Origin: Firmicutes bacterium CAG:110
Lineage (GTDB): Bacteria; Bacillota; Clostridia; Oscillospirales; Oscillospiraceae
Length of the DNA stretch: 26,457 nt
Assembly (NCBI GenBank): GCA_000434635.1
Contig: HF988033.1
Location: forward strand, 1-26,457
Direction: 5' to 3'
The notes under the pieces are model-generated. The model was not told where the DNA came from. It saw nothing but the letters and a program-made list of their open reading frames with translations, and made no database searches. The position numbers and the translations under genes are program-made. Positions 15,933 to 23,418 of the stretch are shown here, piece by piece (the first letter of the stretch is position 1; each line of letters begins with the position of its first letter).

Positions 15933-15957
15933 AGGTCTGTTTTTGCCGTTCATTTTC

Positions 15958-17235
15958 CTATCTCTTTATAAGGCGTCTTATAAACTGCTTCCAGTAGTGG
16001 AACTCCAAGTAATGATACCACCGAAAAGGCTTTCTTCGGTTAAGATAATCCCCAAAGTATGCTTGGCCAGCGCGGAACCCTTCGATCAGAGATTCCGTTA
16101 AAGGCGCATACCAGTCAAACATGAACCAATTATAGTTGTACAGATCTTCGTAAGCCTTCATATATTTGATAAAGCATTTGCGATAATGCTTTTCCGTCAA
16201 AAAGCGACCATCCGGCGGCTGATAGCCGCGGTCAGCGGCAAAATGCTGTAAGCAATCCGTATAACCCATAATAATAGGCCCGGCAAAATCCACGGGATAG
16301 ATGGGAATATGGGCATCAATATAGGTCACATCCAGATCCATGATCCGGTTGATTCCGACCTGGTTATCCACATTGATGGTCAGCCGCTCCACGATTTCCA
16401 GTTTCTGCCCCGGGCGGGCGAATAGCATATTGTGGGGCAGCGAGCCGGAGAGAGACGCCACCACATCGGCGTTGCGGATGTAGGAGATCATCCGGCCGAG
16501 CGGCACCTTTTCCGGGTAGAGAATGGTGTAGCCGTTTCTCTGGAAAAAATCGTCCAGCGTGTCAAAACCGGATTCAAAGGGCATTCCCTTCTTGAATTGG
16601 CTACGGCTATAGTAGATTTTCGCCGGGCGCTCCCAATTGGGGTCTGGCACCGCATTGTTCGCCACCGTGTCATAGACCTTCAGGAGCTTGGGCGTATAGC
16701 GACTGCGGCAGTACAGCCCCAGCTCCGGGACGATGACCTCCCGGTAAGTCGTGGGGGTGTTGATGATCTCCAGATGCTCCCAAATGCCCAGCAGCTCCAG
16801 GAATTCCCGGTAATTCGCCCTGATCTCCCGTTCCTCGTTTTCATCCAGGAAGAAAACGTACTTGTCCACTCCGGGGTCATTTTCCAGAAAATACCAGAGA
16901 CGGGTCACGCCCTCAATGAGAAAATGTCCCCAGTGGTTCACCAGATAGCCGCAGTAAACCACCGTTTCGTCTCGGTATTCCTTCTTTTCCGCGGGATAGG
17001 CAAACTGCACCCGGCCTTCGATACCGGAAAGCGGCACGTATTCCCCGTTTTCGTCCACGACGCCGCCTCTGCCAAACAGCAGATTGTCCTCCGCCTGACG
17101 GCGCAGGGGAAGAATGGTTGCGTTTTTCCCGCGCCACACGGCAGGGTTCTCCGTAACCGCCAAAGGCTCGTCGTACCACGCTTTCAGCGCCTCTGCCTTT
17201 TTGGGGCGCAGGTATTGGTAATCGATACTGTACAT
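15958..17235 (-). CDS. Glycosyltransferase family 61-like protein, proximal copy
   Basis: Predicted cytosolic glycosyltransferase, 425 residues, paralogous to the gene 38 bases downstream. It shares VNHWGHFLIEGVTRLWYFLEND (His-rich and Glu-bearing, about residues 99-120), TTYREVIVPEL, a donor-site segment SGSLPHNMLF and a C-terminal FHYWKQFIRRL. The ATG at 17235 has GGAGGG upstream and lies 4 bases after the rfbC stop codon, so it is firmly part of the rfb operon. GC content is similar to the rfb genes (sampled lines 53-63%), unlike its paralogue. Its probable role is transfer of a sugar, possibly from dTDP-rhamnose, into a cell-surface glycan. GT61 members use varied donors, so this is inference. 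Confidence 0.82.
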   Translation of the reverse strand: MYSIDYQYLRPKKAEALKAWYDEPLAVTENPAVWRGKNATILPLRRQAEDNLLFGRGGVVDENGEYVPLSGIEGRVQFAYPAEKKEYRDETVVYCGYLVNHWGHFLIEGVTRLWYFLENDPGVDKYVFFLDENEEREIRANYREFLELLGIWEHLEIINTPTTYREVIVPELGLYCRSRYTPKLLKVYDTVANNAVPDPNWERPAKIYYSRSQFKKGMPFESGFDTLDDFFQRNGYTILYPEKVPLGRMISYIRNADVVASLSGSLPHNMLFARPGQKLEIVERLTINVDNQVGINRIMDLDVTYIDAHIPIYPVDFAGPIIMGYTDCLQHFAADRGYQPPDGRFLTEKHYRKCFIKYMKAYEDLYNYNWFMFDWYAPLTESLIEGFRAGQAYFGDYLNRRKPFRWYHYLEFHYWKQFIRRLIKR

Positions 17236-17239
17236 TTTT

Positions 17240-17839
17240 TCAGTCCCTCCGCTGCTTCAGGGTGGGCAGAATCCGGTCTTTGGCACTCAGCCGCAAAGGC
17301 GTGCCGTCTGCCAGGGTATAGCCCTCCCCGGACGCAGAGCCGGAATAGCTGCCCACTACCTCCGGCCAGGCCACGGCAATGTCGGGGTCGTTCCAGGCAA
17401 TGCCCATCTCGTCCTCCGGATGGTAAAAATCCGTCACCTTGTAGCAGAATTCAGCGACATCGCTGAGTACCAGGAAGCCGTGGGCAAAGCCCTCGGAAAT
17501 ATAGAACTGCTTCTTATTTTCCTCCGTCAGCTCCACGCCGTACCATTTCCCATAGGTTTCGGAGCCGGGGCGCACATCGACGGCCACGTCAAAAACGCGC
17601 CCCCGAATCACCCGCACCAGCTTCCCCTGGGGATACTTCTTCTGGGTGTGCAGTCCCCGGAGAACGCCCTTTGTGGACATGCTCTGGTTGTCCTGCACGA
17701 ACACCATATTCAGCCCGGCTTCCTCCATGTCCTTCCGGTTGTAGGTCTCCATGAAGTAACCCCGGTTGTCGCCGTGAACCGTCGGTTCGATGATATATAA
17801 GCCCTCAATCGGGCACTTGGATACAGTAATCTGCCCCAT
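17240..17839 (-). CDS. rfbC: dTDP-4-dehydrorhamnose 3,5-epimerase
   Basis: Third enzyme of dTDP-L-rhamnose synthesis, which epimerises C3 and C5 of the 4-keto-6-deoxyglucose intermediate. The 199-residue cupin has HGDNRGYFMETYN (22-34), RGLH with the expected catalytic His64, the GFAHGF segment (117-122), Tyr133 in FCYKVTDFYHP, and GIAWNDPDIAVAWP (146-159). It is slightly longer than the usual 180-190 residues because of a C-terminal tail. AAGGAG precedes the ATG. It lies 11 bases after rfbB. Confidence 0.96.
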   Translation of the reverse strand: MGQITVSKCPIEGLYIIEPTVHGDNRGYFMETYNRKDMEEAGLNMVFVQDNQSMSTKGVLRGLHTQKKYPQGKLVRVIRGRVFDVAVDVRPGSETYGKWYGVELTEENKKQFYISEGFAHGFLVLSDVAEFCYKVTDFYHPEDEMGIAWNDPDIAVAWPEVVGSYSGSASGEGYTLADGTPLRLSAKDRILPTLKQRRD

Positions 17840-17850
17840 TTGAATGCTCC

Positions 17851-18870
17851 TTATCGGTTCCCATACATTTTTTCATAGTAATCCCGGTACTCGCCGCTGA
17901 TGATCGTCTCCCACCACGCCCGGTTGTCCAGATACCACCGGATGGTCTTCTGAATCCCGTCGGCAAACTTCGTCTCCGGAAGCCAGCCCAGCTCTCTGTG
18001 AATCTTTGTGGGATCGATGGCATAACGCATATCATGCCCCTTGCGGTCAGTGACGTATGTAATCAGGCTCTCGGGCTTGCCCAGCGCCTTGCAGATGATC
18101 TTCACAATGTCAATGTTGCGCATTTCATTATGCCCGCCGATGTTGTAGACCTCTCCCACCCGGCCATTGTGGAGAATCCGATCAATGGCCTTGCAGTGAT
18201 CTTCCACATACAGCCAGTCCCGGACATTCTCACCTGTCCCGTAGACGGGCAGCGGCTTGTCGTTCAGGGCGTTGGCAATCATCAGCGGAATCAGCTTCTC
18301 CGGGAAGTGATAGGGGCCGTAATTGTTGGAACACCGGGAAATCGTCACCGGTAAGCCGTAGGTACGGTGATATGCCAGCACCAGCAGGTCGGCACTTGCC
18401 TTGGACGCGGAGTAGGGAGAGCTGGTATGGATGGGCGTTTCCTCGGTGAAAAACAGGTCAGGCCGGTCAAGGGGCAGATCGCCGTAGACCTCGTCGGTGG
18501 AAACCTGATGGTAGCGGCGGATGCCGTACTTCCTGCACGCGTCCATCAGCACCTGCGTACCCAGAATGTTGGTTTGCAGGAACACCTCAGGATTTTCAAT
18601 GGAGCGATCCACATGACTTTCGGCGGCGAAGTTCACCACCATGTCGGGATGCTCCTCCTCAAAAAGCCGATACACCCCCTCCCGGTCGCAGATGTCCAGC
18701 TTCACAAAGCGGAAGTTGGGGTTATCCATAACGGGAGCCAGCGTGGACAGATTGCCGGCATAGGTCAGCTTGTCCAGGCAGACGATCCGGTAGTCCGGGT
18801 ATTTGCGGAGCATATGGAAAATGAAATTGGAGCCGATAAAACCGGCGCCGCCGGTCACGATGATGGTCAC
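17851..18870 (-). CDS. rfbB: dTDP-glucose 4,6-dehydratase
   Basis: Second enzyme of dTDP-L-rhamnose synthesis, an NAD-dependent extended SDR. The 339-residue product has TGGAGFIGSNF (6-16), the catalytic segment STDEVYGDL (Thr125, Asp126, Glu127) and Tyr153/Lys157 in SPYSASK, as well as SNNYGPYHFPEKLIP. The GTG start shares its last bases with the rfbA stop codon (GTGA, 4-base overlap), with GGGGGAG about 4 bases upstream, so translation is probably coupled to rfbA. Confidence 0.97.
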   Translation of the reverse strand: MTIIVTGGAGFIGSNFIFHMLRKYPDYRIVCLDKLTYAGNLSTLAPVMDNPNFRFVKLDICDREGVYRLFEEEHPDMVVNFAAESHVDRSIENPEVFLQTNILGTQVLMDACRKYGIRRYHQVSTDEVYGDLPLDRPDLFFTEETPIHTSSPYSASKASADLLVLAYHRTYGLPVTISRCSNNYGPYHFPEKLIPLMIANALNDKPLPVYGTGENVRDWLYVEDHCKAIDRILHNGRVGEVYNIGGHNEMRNIDIVKIICKALGKPESLITYVTDRKGHDMRYAIDPTKIHRELGWLPETKFADGIQKTIRWYLDNRAWWETIISGEYRDYYEKMYGNR

Positions 18871-19784
18871 TTCTCTCCCCCGCTTTCCTTTTTCTTCATG
18901 AAGCTCTTGAAACGATCCTCCGCGACCTGCCGCAGATGGCGGCCGTAGGGAGATTTTCCGTAAATTTCGGCCGCCTCCAGCAGCTCATCGCCGGAAATCC
19001 AGCCGAAACGGTAGGCAATTTCTTCCGGTGCGGAAATTTTGACGCCCTGCCGTTTTTCCACCATGTGGACAAATTCCGCCGCTTCCAGCAGGCTCTCAAT
19101 GGTGCCGGTGTCCAGCCAGGCAAAGCCACGTCCCATAAGCTCCACGTCCAACCGCCCCTCTTTCAGATACATTTCATTCAGAGTGGTGATTTCCAGCTCC
19201 CCCCGGACGGAGGGCTTCACCTGCTCGGCCTTTTCCGCCACGCCCTTGGGGTAAAAGTACAGGCCGGTAATGGCGTAATTGCTCTTTGGGTTGGCGGGCT
19301 TCTCCTCCACGGAGATGACCCGGTCGTTTTCGTCAAACTCCACCACGCCGAAACGCTGGGGGTCGGACACATAGTAGCCGAACACGGTAGCTCTTCCGTT
19401 TTCGGCGGTGTCCCTCGCGCTGGCGAGGATGTCGGAAAAACCGTTGCCGTAGAAGATATTGTCGCCCAATACCATGGCGCAGGAATCGTCCCCGATAAAT
19501 TCCTTGCCAATCAGAAACGCCTGTGCCAGCCCATCGGGCGAAGGCTGGACGGCGTATTGCAGACGGATGCCAAAATGGCTGCCGTCCCCCAGCAGATCCT
19601 GAAACCGCGGGGTATCCGACGGGGTAGAAATGATCAGAATATCCCGAATTCCGGCAAGCATCAGGGTGGACAGCGGATAGTAGATCATGGGCTTGTCATA
19701 AACGGGAAGCAGCTGTTTGGAGGTGACCTTTGTCAGAGGATAAAGCCGTGTGCCGGATCCACCGGCTAAAATGATACCTTTCAT
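18867..19784 (-). CDS. rfbA: Glucose-1-phosphate thymidylyltransferase
   Basis: First enzyme of dTDP-L-rhamnose synthesis: dTTP plus glucose 1-phosphate gives dTDP-glucose. The 305-residue product has the nucleotidyltransferase signature LAGGSGTRLYPLT (6-18), KQLLPVYDKPMIYYPLSTL, LGDNIFYG and the GRGFAWLDTGT segment. It is slightly longer than the usual 290 residues because of a lysine-rich C-terminal tail. AAAGGAA precedes the ATG. It is the first gene of the operon, directly behind the predicted promoter at 19827-19855. Confidence 0.97.
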   Translation of the reverse strand: MKGIILAGGSGTRLYPLTKVTSKQLLPVYDKPMIYYPLSTLMLAGIRDILIISTPSDTPRFQDLLGDGSHFGIRLQYAVQPSPDGLAQAFLIGKEFIGDDSCAMVLGDNIFYGNGFSDILASARDTAENGRATVFGYYVSDPQRFGVVEFDENDRVISVEEKPANPKSNYAITGLYFYPKGVAEKAEQVKPSVRGELEITTLNEMYLKEGRLDVELMGRGFAWLDTGTIESLLEAAEFVHMVEKRQGVKISAPEEIAYRFGWISGDELLEAAEIYGKSPYGRHLRQVAEDRFKSFMKKKESGGEK

Positions 19785-19826
19785 ATGCCGATTCCTTTCC
19801 CGGGGGTGTTCCCCTATATCGGGTTT

Positions 19827-19855
19827 ATTTTAGCATGTTTTGTCAGAAATGTAAA
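19827..19855 (-). promoter_or_regulatory. Predicted promoter of the rhamnose operon
   Basis: On the minus strand, -35 TTTACA (19850-19855) and -10 TAAAAT (19827-19832) are 17 bases apart. The start would be near 19820, giving a leader of about 36 bases. A short GGGG/CCCC hairpin (19802-19814 region) lies in this leader just ahead of the ribosome site. Confidence 0.7.
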
Positions 19856-19906
19856 CCGCTATTTGAAGGACGGATAAGTTTCCTTATTACATGTGCAGTC
19901 ACGGCG

Positions 19907-19935
19907 AAAAGCCCACGGCGGGTGCGCCATGGGCT
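19907..19935 (-). terminator. Terminator of the helicase-dprA unit
   Basis: On the minus strand, AGCCCATGGCG and CGCCGTGGGCT (plus-strand 19925-19935 and 19910-19920) form an 11-bp stem with one G-U pair, followed by TTTT. The stem starts within the stop codon of the dprA-like gene, an economical arrangement that separates it from the rfbA promoter. Confidence 0.7.
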
Positions 19936-20821
19936 AAAAAAGCGTTTTTTCTTCTTCCATCAGGCCGCCGAAATCCTGCAAATCATCCGTGCCGATCAGG
20001 TATGCCCCCATCTGTTCCAGCTGGCGGGCAGCCTGACTGCCGTCGCGAAAACAGGCTACAGGACTCCACCCGAAGCGCAGATTTTTAACCGTACCATCCC
20101 ACGTACCGCCGTGTCCAAAGTCGGACTGGGCGACAAACACCATGCGCCCCAGCGCGTGGATGCAGCGGTTGCGGCTCAGCGCCCGCTGGGTGGAAAACGC
20201 GCCGTCAAAATCGTCCTCGCTTAAGTATAGCAGATTCCGCCGTCTGGCCTGTTTACTCAGCTCGTCGGCGACGATGCTGATGACCCGTCCACCGGCGGCA
20301 AGGCACGCTTCCTGTGCCGTGCGGTCAGCACCCCGGGCGTTGCCGGAAACCAGCGTCAAGCCTTCCTCCGCCGCCCGGTATCCCACCGCCGCGGCAAATT
20401 CCCTGTTCTCCGCCCGCAGCTCCCGGCTTCCCACCAGCGCAACCGCCGGGGTGCTCAGAATGGACAAATCGCCCTTCGCCCACAGGCACCCGGGTGCGTC
20501 CATCACAAGGCGCTGCCGCAGAATTCCGGGATAATCCTCGCTGACCCTTGTGACGGGGTTGCAGTCCATTTTTCTTCCCCGGCTCAGGTAGTAGTCCAGC
20601 TCCTGGGTATCCGAAAGCAGGGCGCAATACCGCTCCGCCGTCTCCCGGTCGTATCCAAGCTCAATGAAATCCTGCCGCGTCATTTCCCGCTCCGGCTGGG
20701 CGCATTCCCTGCCCCGCATCCGCAGCGCCAACATGCGCAGCTGAGCGGTAGAAAGAACCTGACGGTCAGGGTTTCCTAGACGGCTCGTCAGCAGCAGAAA
20801 GCCCCTTTCCCGGGGATTCAA
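19934..20821 (-). CDS. Divergent DprA/SLOG-family protein
   Basis: Product of 295 residues. The central Rossmann-like domain resembles DprA/Smf: VALVGSRELRAENREFA, then LVSGNARGADRTAQEACLAAGG, and the later SRNRCIHALG followed by GGTWDGTVKNL. Classical DprA binds single-stranded DNA and loads RecA during transformation. Here the usual ARGIDxxAH motif has Gln in place of His, and I see no C-terminal winged-helix domain, so a different SLOG-type role is possible. It starts with TTG at 20821, overlapping the helicase stop codon (TTGA), with AAGGAG 6 bases upstream. This is strong evidence for coupled translation. Canonical dprA usually lies near topA, so this may be an extra paralogue. Confidence 0.75.
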   Translation of the reverse strand: MNPRERGFLLLTSRLGNPDRQVLSTAQLRMLALRMRGRECAQPEREMTRQDFIELGYDRETAERYCALLSDTQELDYYLSRGRKMDCNPVTRVSEDYPGILRQRLVMDAPGCLWAKGDLSILSTPAVALVGSRELRAENREFAAAVGYRAAEEGLTLVSGNARGADRTAQEACLAAGGRVISIVADELSKQARRRNLLYLSEDDFDGAFSTQRALSRNRCIHALGRMVFVAQSDFGHGGTWDGTVKNLRFGWSPVACFRDGSQAARQLEQMGAYLIGTDDLQDFGGLMEEEKTLF

Positions 20822-21999
20822 CGGAATCTCCTTTTGGGCGTCACGGGGGCTTTGACTTCCTCGGGCGACAGATTTCCGTCCTTGTCCATCACCATGGGCT
20901 GAATGGTGAAATTGCAGTATTTGCAGATGTCATCCAGTCTGGCCTCCTCCGGGAAATTGCTGACGATGCTCCATGCCACGCCCTTTTTCTTCGCCCGCCC
21001 GGTACGGCCAATGCGGTGGACGTAGTACTCGTTCTCCTCCGGCACGTCATAGTTGATAACGCAGTCCACATCGTCCACGTCGATGCCCCGGGAGGCAACG
21101 TCGGTTGCGATCAGCACGGCCAGCTTGCCATCCCGATAGCGCTGCATGGTCTTTTCCCGCTGGCTCTGGCGGATGTCGCCGTGGATGCAGTCGCAGTCCA
21201 AGCCCGCCCGCTGGAATTCGTCGCAGAGACGCTGGCACATGTGCTTGGTGTTGCAGAAGATCATCACCCGCTCATAGCCCTGACTGCGGATCAGGCGCAG
21301 AGACGTCTCCGCCTTTTCCAGCGGCGTGCAGGTAATGCTGAACTGGTCGATGTCCGGGCGGTCTTCCTGCTTTGGCTCCACGGTGATCTCCACCTCGTCC
21401 CGCTGGTACATCCACGAAACCGTCATGACCTCCTGAGAGATGGTGGCAGAAAACAGCCCCAGATTTTTCCGGTTCTTCACCTTATCGATAATCCGGGTCA
21501 CGTCCTTGAAAAAACCCATGTCCAGCATCCGGTCGGCCTCGTCCAGCACTACGGTCTGAATTTTGTCCAGACGGATGGTCTTGCGGTTGTAGTGATCCAT
21601 CAGCCGTCCCGGCGTCGCAACGACGATCTGGGGCTTGCGCTCCAGCTGCTTGATCTGGCCGCCGATGCCCGCGCCGCCGTACAGCACCGCCACCCGAATG
21701 CCCTGAAAATAGGTCAGCAACCCCCGCAGCTCGTCGCCGATCTGGATGGCAAGCTCCCGGGTGGGGGCAAGGATCAGCCCCTGAACGCCCTCGTTGGCCG
21801 GGTCGATATGCTCGATCATGGGGATGCCGAAGGCAAAGGTCTTTCCGGTGCCGGTGGGCGCCTTGGCAATGACGTCCCGCCATTGCAGAAAATATGGGAT
21901 GGCCTCCGCCTGAATGGTGGTGGGATAGCCGTAGCCCTTCTCTTCAAGCGCTTTCAGCATGGCCTCGCTGAGGCCGAGACTTTCAAATGTGACTTCCAT
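20818..21999 (-). CDS. DEAD-box ATP-dependent RNA helicase
   Basis: ATP-dependent RNA unwinding, likely in ribosome assembly or mRNA decay. The 393-residue product has the Q motif (FESLGLSE to PTTIQ, 5-30), Walker A APTGTGKT (47-54), PTRELA, TPGRL (129-133), DEAD (153-156), SAT (184-186) and the C-terminal HRIGRTGRA. It ends soon after the core, without a long basic tail or RNA-binding domain, so it is a minimal form. The ATG at 21999 opens the Q motif directly. Upstream in-frame starts (22020, 22113) lie at or beyond the predicted transcript start. It is transcribed with the DprA-like gene and is divergent from tmk. Confidence 0.95.
   Translation of the reverse strand: MEVTFESLGLSEAMLKALEEKGYGYPTTIQAEAIPYFLQWRDVIAKAPTGTGKTFAFGIPMIEHIDPANEGVQGLILAPTRELAIQIGDELRGLLTYFQGIRVAVLYGGAGIGGQIKQLERKPQIVVATPGRLMDHYNRKTIRLDKIQTVVLDEADRMLDMGFFKDVTRIIDKVKNRKNLGLFSATISQEVMTVSWMYQRDEVEITVEPKQEDRPDIDQFSITCTPLEKAETSLRLIRSQGYERVMIFCNTKHMCQRLCDEFQRAGLDCDCIHGDIRQSQREKTMQRYRDGKLAVLIATDVASRGIDVDDVDCVINYDVPEENEYYVHRIGRTGRAKKKGVAWSIVSNFPEEARLDDICKYCNFTIQPMVMDKDGNLSPEEVKAPVTPKRRFR
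20828..20833 (-). promoter_or_regulatory. Ribosome binding site for the TTG start of the DprA-like gene
   Basis: AAGGAG on the minus strand, 6 bases before TTG 20821 and inside the end of the helicase gene. It supports the non-ATG start and the 4-base overlap. Confidence 0.7.
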
Positions 22000-22033
22000 G
22001 TTTCTCTTTCCCTTTTCCATCGAATTTTTCTTT

Positions 22034-22062
22034 ATTGTATCACTTTTCCCCCATGTTTGCAA
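22034..22062 (-). promoter_or_regulatory. Predicted promoter of the helicase gene
   Basis: On the minus strand, -35 TTGCAA (22057-22062) and -10 TACAAT (22034-22039) are 17 bases apart. The start would be near 22027, leaving a leader of about 28 bases to the ATG at 21999. Confidence 0.7.
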
Positions 22063-22120
22063 CTTTTTTTGTTTTCCGATAGCCGATTCGAGAAAACTCT
22101 GTTTCAATCTCACGCAAAGG

Positions 22121-22149
22121 TGGACAAACGGGGATAAATATGGTATATT
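22121..22149 (+). promoter_or_regulatory. Predicted promoter of the tmk operon
   Basis: -35 TGGACA (22121-22126) and -10 TATATT (22144-22149) are 17 bases apart, placing the start near 22156, about 35 bases before the tmk ATG. A second -10-like TATGAT lies just downstream at 22157, so the exact start is open. Confidence 0.6.
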
Positions 22150-22190
22150 GTAGGTTATGATAATATGTCCTTGATGTAAGGAGAATACAA

Positions 22191-22859
22191 ATGGGCAAAC
22201 TAATCGTCATTGAAGGCACGGACGGCTCCGGCAAGTCCACCCAGTTTCGTCTGCTGACCCAGCGTCTGGAAAACGAAAACATTGCCTTTCAGAAAATTGT
22301 CTTTCCCCAGTACTCCGAACCCAGCTCCGCGCTGATCCGGATGTATCTCGGGGGCGAGTTCGGCACGAATCCGTTGGACGTCAACGCCTACGCCGCTTCC
22401 TCCTTTTACGCCATCGACCGCTACGCCTCCTACAAAAAGATCTGGGGGCAGTGGTACGAACAGGGCGGTCTGGTAGTCTGCGACCGCTATACCACCTCCA
22501 ACGCCGTCCATCAGGCGTCCAAGGAGCCGGAGGACAAGCGTCAGGAATTTCTCAGGTGGCTGTACGAATTCGAATACGACCGGCTGGGGCTTCCCCGCCC
22601 CGACCTGACGCTGTATCTGGACGTCCCCACGGACTTTACGGAGCAGCTGCTGCGCCACCGGGAGCAGGACACCCACACCAGCGCGGACATCCACGAGCGG
22701 AACAGCGCCTACCTCGCCTCCTGCCGCCGTGCCGGACGCGCCGCCGCTGAATACTACGGCTGGACAATCATTTCCTGCACGGAAAATGGGAAAATGCGGA
22801 GTATTGAGGACATTCACGAAGAAATCTACCGCCATGTGGCGGCATGTCTGGAGGACTGA
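22191..22859 (+). CDS. tmk: Thymidylate kinase
   Basis: Phosphorylates dTMP to dTDP for DNA synthesis. It also feeds the dTTP used by RfbA. The 222-residue product has the P-loop GTDGSGKST (9-17), the CDRYTTSNAVHQ segment with Asp98-Arg99-Tyr100 (DRY), and the DLTLYLDVP strand. The P-loop and DRY motif fit Tmk. The LID region (REQDTHTSADIHERN) differs from the E. coli and yeast forms but resembles clostridial members. AAGGAG precedes the ATG. It is the first gene of a four-gene plus-strand unit with 2-base, 17-base and overlapping junctions. Confidence 0.9.
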   Translation: MGKLIVIEGTDGSGKSTQFRLLTQRLENENIAFQKIVFPQYSEPSSALIRMYLGGEFGTNPLDVNAYAASSFYAIDRYASYKKIWGQWYEQGGLVVCDRYTTSNAVHQASKEPEDKRQEFLRWLYEFEYDRLGLPRPDLTLYLDVPTDFTEQLLRHREQDTHTSADIHERNSAYLASCRRAGRAAAEYYGWTIISCTENGKMRSIEDIHEEIYRHVAACLED

Positions 22860-22861
22860 AT

Positions 22862-23401
22862 ATGGTTTACATGTTGCTTGGAACCGGCTTCGAGGAAACG
22901 GAAGCCGTCGCCCCTATTGATCTGCTGCGCCGCGCGGGCGTGTCCGTCGCCACCGTGGGCATTGGCGGAAAGGTCATCGTCGGAAGCCACGGCATCCCCG
23001 TGACCGCCGATATGGAACTTGGCCAAATGGACTTGACCCAGCTGGATATGATCGTTCTCCCCGGCGGAATGAAGGGCGTCGCGTCCATCAAGGGCTGCCC
23101 GGAGGCGCTGGAAGCCGTGCAGTTCGCATGGGAAAACGGCCGGTTCGTCGCCGCCATCTGCGCCGCACCCACCATTCTTGCCATGCTTGGCATCACCGAT
23201 GGCAGACGCGCCACCTGCTACCCCGGCTGTGAAGGCCAGATGGGAAGCGCTGACATGGTCTGCGCCCCCGCCGTCACCGACGGAAAGCTCATCACCGGCA
23301 CGTCCGCGGGCTGCGCCGTTCCCTTTGGTCTGGCGCTGATCGCCGCCCTGAAGGGTCAGGCCGCCGCGCAGGCCGTCGCAGAACAGATCGTCATTCGCTG
23401 A
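22862..23401 (+). CDS. DJ-1/PfpI family protein
   Basis: Member of the DJ-1/ThiJ/PfpI superfamily, 179 residues. It has the N-terminal GFEETEAVAPIDLLRRAG (Glu14 matches the DJ-1 glutamate that tunes the cysteine) and the nucleophile elbow AAICAAP with Cys100, followed by a typical GTSAGCAVPFGLALI segment. Family members are assigned as glyoxalases, deglycases or redox chaperones, and the activity here cannot be chosen from sequence. The ATG at 22862 has GGAGG upstream, within the end of tmk. An upstream in-frame start inside tmk is not needed. Confidence 0.9.
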   Translation: MVYMLLGTGFEETEAVAPIDLLRRAGVSVATVGIGGKVIVGSHGIPVTADMELGQMDLTQLDMIVLPGGMKGVASIKGCPEALEAVQFAWENGRFVAAICAAPTILAMLGITDGRRATCYPGCEGQMGSADMVCAPAVTDGKLITGTSAGCAVPFGLALIAALKGQAAAQAVAEQIVIR

Positions 23402-23418
23402 CCTTGGAGGAACACAAT

